Shown here piece by piece: positions 16,307 through 24,970 of a DNA stretch of 64,000 nt. The first letter of the stretch is position 1, and every line of letters begins with the position of its first letter. Below the pieces are notes generated by a model. The model did no database searches and was not told where the DNA came from. It was given only the letters and a program-made list of their open reading frames with translations. The DNA is from Myxococcus virescens. Lineage in GTDB: Bacteria > Myxococcota > Myxococcia > Myxococcales > Myxococcaceae. The DNA lies in assembly GCF_900101905.1 (NCBI RefSeq), contig NZ_FNAJ01000009.1:145060-209059 (forward strand). Reading direction: 5' to 3'. A program made the translations under genes and the position numbers.

Positions 16307-17581
16307 TCAGCCGCCTGGCAGCACGCCCGCTCCCAGCGCGATGTCGAGCGCTCGCTGCATCGCGGTGCTCATGCCGAGCTTCCCCGCGTCATCAGGGGAG
16401 CACCAGCGAAGCTCCTGGAAGGCGGGCGTGCTCGCGGGTCGGCGAGGGCCGGAGACGCGCAGCAGCCGAAGCGAGAGGTCTCGGTGGGTGAGCTGCCGCT
16501 TCACGGTGCCCAGCGCGCCTTCCAGGCTCACGTCGACACCCAGCGCGGCGGAGAGCCGGGCACGGGCTTCGCTGTCCGGTGCGTCGTCGGCGATTTCGGC
16601 GGCCGGCAGCTCCCACAGGCCTCCGAAGAGCCCGGCGTCCGCGCGGCGGGCGAAGAGGAGGGTGCCGGCATGGGGCCACACGGCGACGGCCAGCGTCAGC
16701 TTCTTGGGCGTGGCGCGCACCTTGGCGGGGGGCAGCTCGTCCACGCGGCCCTTGCGGAAGGCGACACAGGCTCCGCGCACGGGGCACAGCAGGCAAAGCG
16801 GGTTCTCTGGCCGGCACGTGGTTGCGCCGTGCTCCATGAGGGCCTGGTTGAAGTCACCGGGCCGCTCGCCCTTCACCAGCGCGGCGGCGAGCGCCCACAG
16901 GGTGGCCTCTCGCTGGCGGTCTCCTGGAAGGCCTTCGACCTCGAAGATGCGAGAGAAGACGCGCGCGACGTTGCCGTCCACCAGCGGCGCTTCTTCGCCA
17001 AAGGCGATGGAGGCGACCGCGCCCGCGGTGTATCGGCCGAAGCCGGGCAGTTCGAGCAGCTCCGCGGCGGTGGACGGCAGGGTGCCGCCGAAGCGCGCGA
17101 CGACTTCCTGTGCGGCGCGGTGCAGGTTGCGGGCACGGCTGTAGTAGCCCAGGCCCTTCCAGCCCGCGAGCACGTCATCCAGCGGCGCCGAGGTCAACGC
17201 GCGCGCCGTGGGGAATCGCGCGAGGAACCGCTCCCAGTAGGGAATCACCGTCGACACCTGGGTCTGCTGGAGCATGACTTCGCTCAGCCAGATGGCATAC
17301 GGGTCCCGGGTGCGGCGCCAGGGCAGGTCGCGCTTGTTCCGGTCGTACCAGTCCAGCAGCGGCCCACGCACGCTGGCCAGGTGCGCCCGCGCGGGTGTGA
17401 CAGTGGCCGCGAGCGGCGCGGAAGGGGGGCGCCCGGCGCGGGGCTTCCGTGCGGGGGCTTCATGGGACGATGCCGCGGCCGTGGCGGCAGCTCGCGTCTT
17501 CGTGACGATGCCTTCGCGCGGCACCTGCGCGTCTTCTGGAGCGGGCTTCGCGCGGGGGGCACGGGGACTGCGGGAGGTCAT
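16307..17581 (-). CDS. mutY: A/G-specific adenine DNA glycosylase MutY
   Basis: 424 residues, longer than E. coli MutY (350) because of a disordered basic N-terminal extension of about 65 residues. It removes adenine mispaired with 8-oxoguanine. Visible features are catalytic Glu101 (SEVMLQQT), the helix-hairpin-helix LPGFGRYTA (178-186), catalytic Asp202 (VDGNVARV), and a 4Fe-4S set C256-x6-C263-x2-C266-x5-C272. The C-terminal 120 residues form a NUDIX-like recognition domain (LFARRADAGLFGGLWELP). The ATG overlaps the stop of the upstream SDR gene by 4 bp, so both are probably cotranscribed. Confidence 0.93.
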   Translation of the reverse strand: MTSRSPRAPRAKPAPEDAQVPREGIVTKTRAAATAAASSHEAPARKPRAGRPPSAPLAATVTPARAHLASVRGPLLDWYDRNKRDLPWRRTRDPYAIWLSEVMLQQTQVSTVIPYWERFLARFPTARALTSAPLDDVLAGWKGLGYYSRARNLHRAAQEVVARFGGTLPSTAAELLELPGFGRYTAGAVASIAFGEEAPLVDGNVARVFSRIFEVEGLPGDRQREATLWALAAALVKGERPGDFNQALMEHGATTCRPENPLCLLCPVRGACVAFRKGRVDELPPAKVRATPKKLTLAVAVWPHAGTLLFARRADAGLFGGLWELPAAEIADDAPDSEARARLSAALGVDVSLEGALGTVKRQLTHRDLSLRLLRVSGPRRPASTPAFQELRWCSPDDAGKLGMSTAMQRALDIALGAGVLPGG

Positions 17582-18405
17582 GCGTCCTTCTTCTTCGAAG
17601 CAGCCGCCATGCGGCGGGCGACACGGTCGAACAGGGAAGGCACCCATCGGTTGGCCACCACCATCACCCGGCCGGGCAGCGTGAGCACGGTGTCGCGCCG
17701 CCCACTCCGGCTCGCACGAACCATTGCGTCGGCGACTTCTTCCGCGGACATGGCCTTCAGTGGAATGGCGTCCTGTCGCCAGCCCTCCGCATGAAGGCGG
17801 TTCTCCCGGAAGTCGCTTTCGGTGAAGCCGGGCGACACGAGCAGCACCCGGATGCCCTCGGCGGCCAGCTCCGCGCGCAGCGACTCCGTCATCGCATTCA
17901 CCGCGGCCTTGGACGCGCAGTAACCGCCCAGCAGCGGCAGCCCCCGGTGGCCCAGCACGGAGCTGACGTTGACCACCTGGGCGCCACGCCGCTTGCGCAA
18001 CAGCGGCAGGGCCTCGCGTGTCATCCGCCACAGCCCGAAGACGTTCAGCTCGAAGACCTGCCGGAGTTGCTCCTCCCCAACGCCCTCCAGCGGTCCGTAG
18101 AGACCTTGGCCCGCGTTGTTGACGAGCACATCCAGCCCACCGAAGGCGGCGTCCGTCTCGCGCACCAGCCGCGTCACGTCGTCGCCCACCGTGACGTCGC
18201 ACCGCACCGGCAGTGCCCTCACGCCCAGTGACGCCACTTCACGGGCCGCGTCCTCGAGCTCGGGAAGCCGGCGTGCGGCCAGGACGACATCCGCGCCCGC
18301 GGCGGCGTAGGCCCTCGCCGCCGCCCTGCCAATGCCTCCGGAAGCCCCCGTGATGAGGACCACCCGGCCCTTGAAGGGTTGGGTCTTCATGCCAGCGCGC
18401 ACCAT
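17578..18405 (-). CDS. Short-chain dehydrogenase/reductase
   Basis: 275 residues (270 if the ATG at 18390 is used; neither has a clear ribosome site). A classical SDR: cofactor motif TGASGGIG near 19-26, NNAG near 95, catalytic Ser in VNVSSV and Tyr-x3-Lys in YCASK. The Arg in AARR after the second strand favours NADP(H). The C-terminal part is extended and basic, with a hydrophobic patch, as in membrane-associated SDRs. Substrate cannot be told. Its end overlaps the mutY start by 4 bp; the link is probably transcriptional rather than biochemical. Confidence 0.85.
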   Translation of the reverse strand: MVRAGMKTQPFKGRVVLITGASGGIGRAAARAYAAAGADVVLAARRLPELEDAAREVASLGVRALPVRCDVTVGDDVTRLVRETDAAFGGLDVLVNNAGQGLYGPLEGVGEEQLRQVFELNVFGLWRMTREALPLLRKRRGAQVVNVSSVLGHRGLPLLGGYCASKAAVNAMTESLRAELAAEGIRVLLVSPGFTESDFRENRLHAEGWRQDAIPLKAMSAEEVADAMVRASRSGRRDTVLTLPGRVMVVANRWVPSLFDRVARRMAAASKKKDA

Positions 18406-18513
18406 ACCTTCCCGGTTGCCTGGGGGGACTGTCTTTCAGCGACCAGCGGGGGCCTGTTTCCTCGCCTGTTCCCCTTCTGGTGGAGCGGGCGAACGCCTAG
18501 GATGCGCGCCTTC

Positions 18514-19485
18514 ATGCGGCGCCCCCCTCTCAGCAACGACTTCTCCTGGTCCAAGAGCCGCCACGAGAAGTTCTCCGAGTGCCTTCGCGCGTACTACCTC
18601 TACTACTACCGCTCCTGGGGCGGCTGGGAGGCGAGCGCGCCCAAGGACGTACGCGAGCTCTACGTGCTGAAGAAGCTGGGCAACCGCTACACGTGGGCCG
18701 GCAGCGTGGTGCACGAGAGCATCAAGGACGTGCTGTTGGACTGGCGCGCGGGCCGCGAGGTGGACCCGGCGGCGGTGGAGGCGCGCACGCGCAAGCTGAT
18801 GCAGGACGACTTCCGGCACTCGCGCTCGAAGAACTACTGGTCGCAGAAGTACCGCAAGCAGTTCACCGGCCTGGTGGAGCACGAGTACGCCGAAGCGGTG
18901 CCGGACGAGGCGTGGAAGCAGAACTGGGAGACGGTGCGCTCCGCGCTGTCGTGGTTCTTCTCCTCGCGCTGGAAGGACCTGGCGCACAGCCTCAAGCCCG
19001 AGCAGTGGCTGGAGGTGGACGCGGGCTTCGACTTCGCCCACTTCACGCTGGACGGCCTCAAGGTCTTCGCGATTCCCGACTTCGCCTTCGTGGACGCGGA
19101 CGGCACGCCGGTGGTGGTGGACTGGAAGACGGGCAAGTCGCGCGACGGGTACGACGAGCAGGTGCTCGGTTACGCGCTCTACGTGGCCCAGCGCTACGGC
19201 TTCCCGGTGGAGAAGGTGCGCGCCTCGCTCGTGTACCTCAATGAGGGCAAGGAGCAGGACGTCGCGGTGGACCCGGAGGCCATGGCCTCCTTCCGCCGGC
19301 ACTTCGAGCAGAGCGTGGCGAAGATGCGCTCGCTGCTGAAGGACCCAGCCACCAACACGCCGCTGGACGCGTCCGCGTTTCCGCCCACGGAGTCGCTGAT
19401 GTCCTGCGCGCGGTGTGTCTTCCGCCGTCCCTGCGGACGCGAGGGCGCCGCGCCCGAAGCGCCCCAGCCGCAGCAGGTGGCCTGA
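18514..19485 (+). CDS. RecB-family PD-(D/E)XK nuclease with Fe-S cysteines
   Basis: 323 residues from ATG 18514, chosen because TAGGAT ends 10 nt before it; ATG 18502 is the alternative. The nuclease core shows Asp189 (IPDFAFVD), then Asp203-Trp-Lys205, and a QxxxY-type motif (DEQVLGYALY). Four cysteines are placed as in AddB and Cas4: Cys23 near the N-terminus (SECLRAYYL) and C298-x2-C301-x5-C307 near the C-terminus. That set holds a 4Fe-4S cluster in those enzymes. No helicase domain and no cas genes are near, so it is a stand-alone RecB-like exonuclease of unknown pathway. Confidence 0.8.
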   Translation: MRRPPLSNDFSWSKSRHEKFSECLRAYYLYYYRSWGGWEASAPKDVRELYVLKKLGNRYTWAGSVVHESIKDVLLDWRAGREVDPAAVEARTRKLMQDDFRHSRSKNYWSQKYRKQFTGLVEHEYAEAVPDEAWKQNWETVRSALSWFFSSRWKDLAHSLKPEQWLEVDAGFDFAHFTLDGLKVFAIPDFAFVDADGTPVVVDWKTGKSRDGYDEQVLGYALYVAQRYGFPVEKVRASLVYLNEGKEQDVAVDPEAMASFRRHFEQSVAKMRSLLKDPATNTPLDASAFPPTESLMSCARCVFRRPCGREGAAPEAPQPQQVA

Positions 19486-19489
19486 GCGC

Positions 19490-20356
19490 CTAGCGCGCCG
19501 ACGCGAGCCGACGCACCACCACGCCCGCCGCGTTCATCCCGAAGCAGGACGTGACGAAGGCCACGCTGCCGTCAATCTGCGTGCGGTGGTCGCAGGTGTG
19601 GAACTCGTTGTCCTGCGGGCACACGCACAGGAATCCGTCGGTGGCGTCGTCGTACTGGAGCGTCACCGGCAGCCGCCGCGCTTCGATGGAGTACACGGCC
19701 GTGATGCCCGTGTGCTTGTCCGTCTCCACCGCGTACTTGCGCTTGAGCAGCTTGCGGATGTCCTTGGCGAAGGGGTCCATGTGCGTCTCGGACAGGTCCT
19801 CCACGCGGATGGCGGTGGGGTCCAACCGGCCCGCGGCGCCCATGGAGCTGACCACCGGCACGCCCAGCGTCACGCAGCGGTGCAGCAGGTGCAGCTTCGC
19901 CTTCACGTTGTCGATGGCGTCCACGACGAAGTCGTACTGGCCCGGCTGGAGCATCTGCTCGGCCACGTCCGCGCGGTAGAACTCGCGCACCGCCTCCACC
20001 TTCGCCGCCGGGTTGATTTCCTGGCAGCGCTGCGCCATCAGCTCCGCCTTGGGCTTGCCCACGGCCTTCACCGTCGCGTGGAGCTGGCGGTTGGTGTTGG
20101 TGACGCACACGTCGTCATGGTCCACCAGCGTCAGGTGGCCAATGCCGCTGCGCACCAGGCCCTCCGCCGCGAAGCTGCCCACGCCGCCCAGGCCGAACAC
20201 CACCACGCGCGCGTTGGCCAGCCGCTCCATCGCGGAGTCGCCCAGCAGGCGGCCGGTCCGGTCGAAGCGCCGGGAGAGCTTGAAGGGACGGGCGAGCGAG
20301 TCCGGGGCGGTGGGCGGAGTCTCAGGGGCAGGGGCGGGGAGCGGCTGCGGGTTCAT
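19490..20356 (-). CDS. tcdA: tRNA threonylcarbamoyladenosine dehydratase TcdA (CsdL)
   Basis: 288 residues. An E1-like/ThiF protein: after a Pro-rich N-terminal stretch and a RFDRTGRLLG helix comes the nucleotide-binding VVVFGLGGVGSFAAE, then VDHDDVCVTNTNRQ, DAIDNVKAK and SSMGAAGRLDP. These are the hallmarks of TcdA, which uses ATP to cyclise t6A37 to ct6A in tRNAs. The Cys-rich stretch CVCPQDNEFHTCDH near the end is notable. TATAGA ends 8 nt before the start, so it may have its own promoter besides readthrough from tatD, 28 nt upstream. Confidence 0.88.
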   Translation of the reverse strand: MNPQPLPAPAPETPPTAPDSLARPFKLSRRFDRTGRLLGDSAMERLANARVVVFGLGGVGSFAAEGLVRSGIGHLTLVDHDDVCVTNTNRQLHATVKAVGKPKAELMAQRCQEINPAAKVEAVREFYRADVAEQMLQPGQYDFVVDAIDNVKAKLHLLHRCVTLGVPVVSSMGAAGRLDPTAIRVEDLSETHMDPFAKDIRKLLKRKYAVETDKHTGITAVYSIEARRLPVTLQYDDATDGFLCVCPQDNEFHTCDHRTQIDGSVAFVTSCFGMNAAGVVVRRLASAR

Positions 20357-20384
20357 GGCGGTCCTCTATAACGCGACCGCTCGC

Positions 20385-21182
20385 CTACCGCGAAGGTGCA
20401 GGGAAAGCTTCCCGGAAGAAGCGGCGGGCATTCTCGGTCGTCTGCCGGGCGACCTCCTCGACGGGCTCCCCCCGGACGCGGGCCATGCCCTCCAGGATGT
20501 GGGGAAGGTAGCCCGGCTCGGAGCGCGTCCCCCGGTGGGGCGTGGGGGCCTGGTCGGGGGCGTCCGTCTCCGCCATCAGCCGGTCCAGGGGGATGGCCCG
20601 GAGCGCATCCAGGGGCTTGCGGGCCTCCGCCCAGGTGACGGGGCCCGCGAAGGAGAAGTGGCAGCCCTTCTGGAGATAGAAGCGCGCCAGCTCCACGCCG
20701 CCGCTGTAGCTGTGCATGAGCAGGCCGGCCTCGGGGAGGGGCTCCTCCTTCAGCAGCTCGATGAGGGCTGGGTGCAGCCGGTGACAGTGCATCAGCACGG
20801 GCAGGCCGTGCTTGCGCGCCAGCGCGAGGTGCCGCTTCAGCACCGTCACCTGCCGTTCCAGCGGCGCGCCCGGGAGGCAGGGGCCGTCCAATCCGCACTC
20901 GCCCACAGCCGCCGCGCCGCCCTTCGCGAGCAACGCGTCCAGGTGCTCGAGCACGGCGTCGTCCTCTTCCGGGGGCAGGTCGGGGAGGAGCTGCGGGTGG
21001 ATGCCCAGGCCCACCTGAAGGCGGGCATCCTGGCGGGACATCTCCAGCAAGGGCTCCCAGTCATGCGGACCCACGCCAGGGATGACGATGCCGTGGAGGC
21101 CCGCGGCCCAGGCGCGTGACAGGACTTCCGTCCTGTCGGCATCGAAGCGGGAGGCGTCCAGGTGGCAGTGGGTGTCTATCAT
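20385..21182 (-). CDS. TatD-family metal-dependent hydrolase (DNase)
   Basis: 265 residues from ATG 21182 (MIDTHCHLDA); the frame extends 13 residues further but the conserved start is here. Metal ligands: His-x-His in THCHLD, Glu in GECGLD, His in MHCHR and HSYSGG, and Asp in ETDAPD. These define the TatD group of amidohydrolase-fold nucleases, which degrade DNA from the 3' end. Length is normal. It precedes tcdA on the minus strand, a common pairing in proteobacteria. The exact substrate (TatD, YcfH or YjjV type) cannot be assigned. Confidence 0.85.
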   Translation of the reverse strand: MIDTHCHLDASRFDADRTEVLSRAWAAGLHGIVIPGVGPHDWEPLLEMSRQDARLQVGLGIHPQLLPDLPPEEDDAVLEHLDALLAKGGAAAVGECGLDGPCLPGAPLERQVTVLKRHLALARKHGLPVLMHCHRLHPALIELLKEEPLPEAGLLMHSYSGGVELARFYLQKGCHFSFAGPVTWAEARKPLDALRAIPLDRLMAETDAPDQAPTPHRGTRSEPGYLPHILEGMARVRGEPVEEVARQTTENARRFFREAFPAPSR

Positions 21183-21302
21183 TGAGCAGGCAGCTCCCTT
21201 GGGCCGTTCATTCAGGAACACGCTGCGTGCTCCTGCGCATCCGGGTCAGCGCGCCCGGAAAGGCTGACGGTATACGCGCCCTCTATTCTCCGGAGGGTTT
21301 CC

Positions 21303-22796
21303 ATGACCAAGCGTGTCGTTATCAGCGCGCTGTGTGGCGTGCTGCTGGTGCTGTCGACGGGGTGCGGTGACGAATGTGTCGATGCATTCGACTGTCGCAG
21401 CGACAAGGGGCCGCCCCCGGCGGGGAAGGATTGGACGTGCCGCTCGGGCGACTGTGAGCTGCGCGATGTCCAGCGGCCGCCCGAGGAGGACGCTGGGACG
21501 GAAGAGGACGCCGGCACCGAGGGCGACGCGGGCACCGAACAGGACGCGGGCACTGAAGAGGATGCCGGCACGGACGCGGGCACGGCCGACGGGGGTGGCG
21601 TGGTCGTCATCGGCACGGGGGCCAAGGGCGATGCTTGCACCTCGTCCGCCGACTGTGCCGCGGGCCTGCGCTGTGAGGGCACGGCCGAGGCCATGACGTG
21701 TCAGGCGCTGCACGTGGCCTTCACGGCCATGGACGACACCGACGAAATGGCCGCGGTGGTGACGCGGTTCGATGAGCCGGAGCCCACGCGGCTGTCGGAC
21801 GCCGCGGTGAACAGCCTCTACCCGCGCTGGAACCCGGCCGGCAACCGGATTGCCTTCGTCCAGGGTGCCACCGAGACGGGCACCTCGACGGGGAACCTGG
21901 CCGGTGAGCTGGTGGCGCGCGACGTGCCGCTGGTGGCGGGCACGCCCACGATGCTCGCCAACGGCACCACGGGCAGCACCGAGGGCTTCCTCTACCTGGA
22001 GTGGGAGCCCGGGGATTCTCTCCTGTACGTGCGCCGCGCGGGCGACAGCATCTCCGGCATCTCCCGCGTTCCGGCCGAGGGCGGCACGGTGGAGCAGGCC
22101 ACCGCGACCGGCTCCTCCCCGGCCTGGCGCAACGGCAACACGTTCGCGTTCAGCACGGCCACCGTCGGCATCTCCACGGCCACCGTCGGCGGCACGCCCA
22201 CGCCGCTGGCCATCGCGGGCGCCACGGCGGAGCAGCCGCACTACAACCGCGTCAATGACCAGCTCCTGTTCCTCCGTCCGGATGACACGCGGCCGGTGGG
22301 GCTGAACGCCGCGCTCTACATCGTCCCCGTGGGCGGCGCCGCGGTGCAGACGATTGCCGAGTTCAGCACGGCGGCCGTCGAGGGTGGCTCGGTGGATTCC
22401 TACATCGCCAACCCCACCTGGGCGCCGGATGGCAGCTGGGTGGCGTATGTGCGCGCCTACTTCTTCAACCCCACCACGGGGGAGCCGGTGCTCTGCGGCG
22501 CCGGTACCTCGCCCTGCGCCGGCGACCCGGGCAACATCGTCTTCCTGCGCCGCATCAACCCGGCGGACGGCGCCCCGGTGGGGGATGAGGTCAGCTTCGC
22601 CGAGGGCGCCACGCTCCCATCGTTCTCTCCGGATGGCCACTACGTGGCCTACATCCAGGCGGGGCAGCTCTACGTCCAGCAGATTGATCCGGCGGCGGGC
22701 GCGAAGGTGGGTGACCCCATCGTCCACCCGCTGGGGGACTACACCCTCCAGACGTCGCGCGGCGATGACCACCGCCCGCGCTGGCAGCCCCGGTAG
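21303..22796 (+). CDS. TolB/PD40-like beta-propeller lipoprotein
   Basis: 497 residues. The signal peptide ends in LSTGCG. A Cys-containing segment (CVDAFDCRSD) and then an acidic linker made of six-residue EEDAGT units (61-94) come before the globular part. A second Cys-rich piece (CTSSADCAAGLRC) follows. From about 130 the protein has PD40/WD-type blades: YPRWNPAGNRIAFV, NPTWAPDGSWVAYV and PSFSPDGHYVAYI. It is anchored to a membrane by lipid and probably reaches the surface through the extended linker. GGAGG 8 nt upstream supports the start. Ligand unknown. Confidence 0.8.
   Translation: MTKRVVISALCGVLLVLSTGCGDECVDAFDCRSDKGPPPAGKDWTCRSGDCELRDVQRPPEEDAGTEEDAGTEGDAGTEQDAGTEEDAGTDAGTADGGGVVVIGTGAKGDACTSSADCAAGLRCEGTAEAMTCQALHVAFTAMDDTDEMAAVVTRFDEPEPTRLSDAAVNSLYPRWNPAGNRIAFVQGATETGTSTGNLAGELVARDVPLVAGTPTMLANGTTGSTEGFLYLEWEPGDSLLYVRRAGDSISGISRVPAEGGTVEQATATGSSPAWRNGNTFAFSTATVGISTATVGGTPTPLAIAGATAEQPHYNRVNDQLLFLRPDDTRPVGLNAALYIVPVGGAAVQTIAEFSTAAVEGGSVDSYIANPTWAPDGSWVAYVRAYFFNPTTGEPVLCGAGTSPCAGDPGNIVFLRRINPADGAPVGDEVSFAEGATLPSFSPDGHYVAYIQAGQLYVQQIDPAAGAKVGDPIVHPLGDYTLQTSRGDDHRPRWQPR
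21483..21584 (+). repeat. 18-bp tandem coding repeat (EEDAGT)
   Basis: Five imperfect 18-bp units encode EEDAGT, EEDAGT, EGDAGT, EQDAGT and EEDAGT, followed by a 12-bp partial unit (DAGT). Third positions vary between units, so the array is old enough to have accumulated synonymous changes. Such Asp/Thr/Gly linkers after a lipobox are frequent in myxobacterial lipoproteins. Confidence 0.85.
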
Positions 22797-22824
22797 CCCC
22801 AGGCTGTTGACGGCGTGAAGTCCC

Positions 22825-22865
22825 AGGCCCGCGTCTCCCCAGGGAGGCGCGGGCCTTCGTCGTTT
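22825..22865 (+). terminator. Rho-independent-like terminator after the propeller lipoprotein
   Basis: A 9-bp stem AGGCCCGCG/CGCGGGCCT encloses a smaller CTCC/GGAG stem, and TCGTCGTTT follows. It starts 29 nt after the stop. Confidence 0.65.
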
Positions 22866-22959
22866 CCGGGATGGCGCGCGGCACCTTGTCTCCACGCGAG
22901 ATGCGGCATAGGGAGGGGCGCGCGGGCCCACCCCTGGGCCCGTCCACCGGAGGACCCGC

Positions 22960-23211
22960 ATGAGGCGCTTTCTTGTTCCTGGCTTCCTGCTCTTCACCGC
23001 CTGCGCCACCGCGCCGGCTCACAGGCTGGTCGAGGGCAGTGGTGGCACCGTGGCCGAGGAGCCACAGTCGCTGGCCGCGCCTGTGCGCCTGGAGACACGC
23101 TCCGGCAGCTTCCTGGTGCACCCGAACAACGCCGAAGACTTCGAGAAGCTGCTCGCGGGAGAGCCCACGCGGCAGCGCTACACCGCCGGCATCCTGATGG
23201 CGGGAGACTGA
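22960..23211 (+). CDS. Small lipoprotein of unknown function
   Basis: 83 residues. The signal peptide and lipobox (FLLFTAC) take up the first 15 residues. The remaining 68 residues are polar, with PVRLETRSGSFLVHPNN and a short EDFEKLLAG helix. CGGAGG 7 nt before ATG and TAGGGAGG further up support expression. No domain was recognised. It is flanked by hairpins on both sides, so it is probably a single-gene unit. Confidence 0.65.
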   Translation: MRRFLVPGFLLFTACATAPAHRLVEGSGGTVAEEPQSLAAPVRLETRSGSFLVHPNNAEDFEKLLAGEPTRQRYTAGILMAGD

Positions 23212-23236
23212 CGTCCACGCCGGCAGGGACAGGGGC

Positions 23237-23253
23237 GGAGGGCTCAGCCCTCC
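23237..23253. terminator. Bidirectional hairpin between two small genes
   Basis: A perfect 7-bp stem GGAGGGC/GCCCTCC with a TCA loop; the loop is the complement of the stop codon of the minus-strand gene 23244-23486. It sits 26 nt after the small lipoprotein stop. Confidence 0.45.
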
Positions 23254-23486
23254 ACGACGATGCGGCGCCCCAGCGCCCGGGTCATCTGCGGCGAGGTGAG
23301 CTGGGCCAGCACCTCCACCAGCTCACCGCCGGAGGTCTCGAAGGCCGCCGCGATGACCTCGCCCACCGTCAGGTGGACCTTGCCCGCGGCCGCCCGGGCC
23401 CGCTGGGCCGTTCGCCGGAGCGCGGGCATCACCCGCCGGCCCTGCCTGGGAACCGCGCCACTTCTACGAGTCGTCCGCTTGCCCAT
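23244..23486 (-). CDS. Small basic protein of unknown function
   Basis: 80 residues from ATG 23486, which has GGGAGG 6 nt upstream; the frame is open 18 codons further but without a ribosome site. The first 35 residues are strongly basic (Arg/Lys-rich, Arg pairs). The second half forms likely amphipathic helices (KVHLTVGEVIAAAFETSGG, then EVLAQLTSP). The composition suggests nucleic-acid contact, but no family was recognised. It is a short gene, and its reality rests on the ribosome site and on codon bias. Confidence 0.55.
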   Translation of the reverse strand: MGKRTTRRSGAVPRQGRRVMPALRRTAQRARAAAGKVHLTVGEVIAAAFETSGGELVEVLAQLTSPQMTRALGRRIVVEG

Positions 23487-23895
23487 GGGTTCCTCCCACC
23501 GCACCGTGCTACGCGGGTGAGTACACCGTGGGTCTGACACATGCAGTTGAGGTGCCAGCCGCCTGACTACCTGTCCGGTGGGACAATGCCCCTCATTTCC
23601 CAGGCAGAAAGCGGGGTTAAGCAGACAATCGGCTCGCTGGATTCACAGTGCTGCCCGGGTATGAATCGTTTCATCGAGCGTTTTCGTTCACTCCGAGCGC
23701 AATCTCGACGTTTCGTTCAACGGCCCCGTTTCGTCACGTGGCTTACAATTCTTGGCACCCAGGTCCAATCTGACCTCGATGTCAGAGTCAAGCCTTCCCG
23801 CAGAAGTCCGCCTTTCCGGGTGGAAAGCCAGAACATCCTGACGCAAATGTCGCGGCCTCGTGGGCGGCGCGGGCAGTGCGGTATACGCCGGGGGC
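23487..23895. other. Intergenic region of lower GC, no gene seen
   Basis: About 400 nt between divergent genes. It is less GC-rich than its surroundings. Around 23667-23735 short runs of CGTTTCG/CGTTTTCG recur four or five times. An open frame from about 23661 would encode a basic peptide but has no ribosome site. TACAAT at 23744-23749 resembles a -10 element with no -35 partner. TATACG at 23882-23887 ends 8 nt before the start of the zinc-ribbon gene and may be its -10 element. Confidence 0.5.
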
Positions 23896-24957
23896 ATGCC
23901 CCAGACTCTCTGTCCGAACTGCGGCCACAGCCCCATTCCGCGCGGTGCCAGTGCGTGCCCCGCGTGCGGGGAGCCGTTCGACCATCTCCAGTCCCACAAG
24001 AAGGTCGGCCGAATGCGGTTGGACCGGCCCATGGTGGAGGCGGACGACGACGCTACGGTGTTCGGCGGGGACCTCGTCACCAGCGCGGTGTCCGCCCATC
24101 CGGGCCCTGCGGCGGGGGTATTGCTGGCGAGCGCCGCGGCCTGGTTCGTCCGCGCCGCGGGCCTGTTGGGCTCGCTGGAGGACCCCACGTGGACGTACGG
24201 CCTGGTGTGTCTGGGCGCGGTGCTCGCGCTGGTGCTGGTGCTCAACCGCGGCCCCGCGAAGGGGCTGGCGCAGGTGGGCGTGGTGGTGCAACTGCTGGCC
24301 ACGGGATGGCTGGCGCGTGAGGCTCCGCTGGCCCCCGTCCACGTGGCCTACTTCATCCTCGGGGTGCTCGCGTTGGTCATGGTGGTGGGCGAGCCGGGGC
24401 CCATGCGGCGCTACCTGGGGCTGGGTTTGGGCCTGGGCGCGGCGGTCGCTTCGGCGGGGTTGCTGGCGCTTCCCATCGCGGGGACGTCGGGCGCGGGTGT
24501 GCGTCAGTCCCTGGTGGGCAGCGAGCTGGGATATCGGCTGGAGCTGCCCCCGGGGTGGGGACAGCTGACGCGCGAGCAGCTCGCACCGCACCTGGTGCTG
24601 CCCGCGTCCACCCTGCAGGGCGGCGGCGTGGGCTTCGGCGACACGGCGCAGGGCCGTTATGGCCTGCTCTGGGTGGAGCGCGGTGCGGGCAAGGCGGCGG
24701 CCGTGGGGTGCAAGGGGTTGTTCCAGGCGCTGGGCGGTGCGCTGGGGGAGGCGCTGTCACTTCCCGCGCCTCCGGCGTTGGGGCGCAAGGCCACCGTGCA
24801 TCCGCTGCGCACGCCGGGGGGCGCGGAGGGCACGCTGGCGTGCGGGGTGCTGGCGGACGGGCGGCTCGTGGGGCTGGCGGTGGTGGCCGCCCAGGCGAGT
24901 GGCGGCGCGGACGAGGTGGCCTTCACGACGGTGGGCGCGGGACTCGCGTTGCAGTAA
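23896..24957 (+). CDS. Zinc-ribbon membrane protein
   Basis: 353 residues. An N-terminal zinc ribbon (C6-x2-C9 ... C21-x2-C24) is cytoplasmic. Four or five hydrophobic segments occupy about 65-210 (AGVLLASAAAWFV, LVCLGAVLALVLVL, HVAYFILGVLALVMV, LGLGLGAAVASAGLLALP). A C-terminal soluble domain (about 220-353) starts with GYRLELPPGWGQL, like the PsbP/DUF-type domains often placed behind membrane segments in myxobacteria. The start at 23896 fits a leaderless message. Function unknown. It is followed after 13 nt by a DHH phosphoesterase and is probably cotranscribed. Confidence 0.75.
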   Translation: MPQTLCPNCGHSPIPRGASACPACGEPFDHLQSHKKVGRMRLDRPMVEADDDATVFGGDLVTSAVSAHPGPAAGVLLASAAAWFVRAAGLLGSLEDPTWTYGLVCLGAVLALVLVLNRGPAKGLAQVGVVVQLLATGWLAREAPLAPVHVAYFILGVLALVMVVGEPGPMRRYLGLGLGLGAAVASAGLLALPIAGTSGAGVRQSLVGSELGYRLELPPGWGQLTREQLAPHLVLPASTLQGGGVGFGDTAQGRYGLLWVERGAGKAAAVGCKGLFQALGGALGEALSLPAPPALGRKATVHPLRTPGGAEGTLACGVLADGRLVGLAVVAAQASGGADEVAFTTVGAGLALQ

Positions 24958-24970
24958 GGGGCTCATCGCC

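Noticed and set aside
18436..19302. A 288-codon minus-strand frame opposite the RecB-like nuclease
   Set aside because: No motifs and typical antisense composition; the plus strand has clear catalytic residues.
21483..21584. Tandem repeat as a CRISPR array
   Set aside because: Units are 18 bp, adjacent without spacers, and encode an in-frame EEDAGT linker.
23541..24320. A 259-codon plus-strand frame over the start of the zinc-ribbon gene
   Set aside because: It overlaps the zinc-ribbon gene out of frame, has no ribosome site, and its composition is that of a shadow frame.
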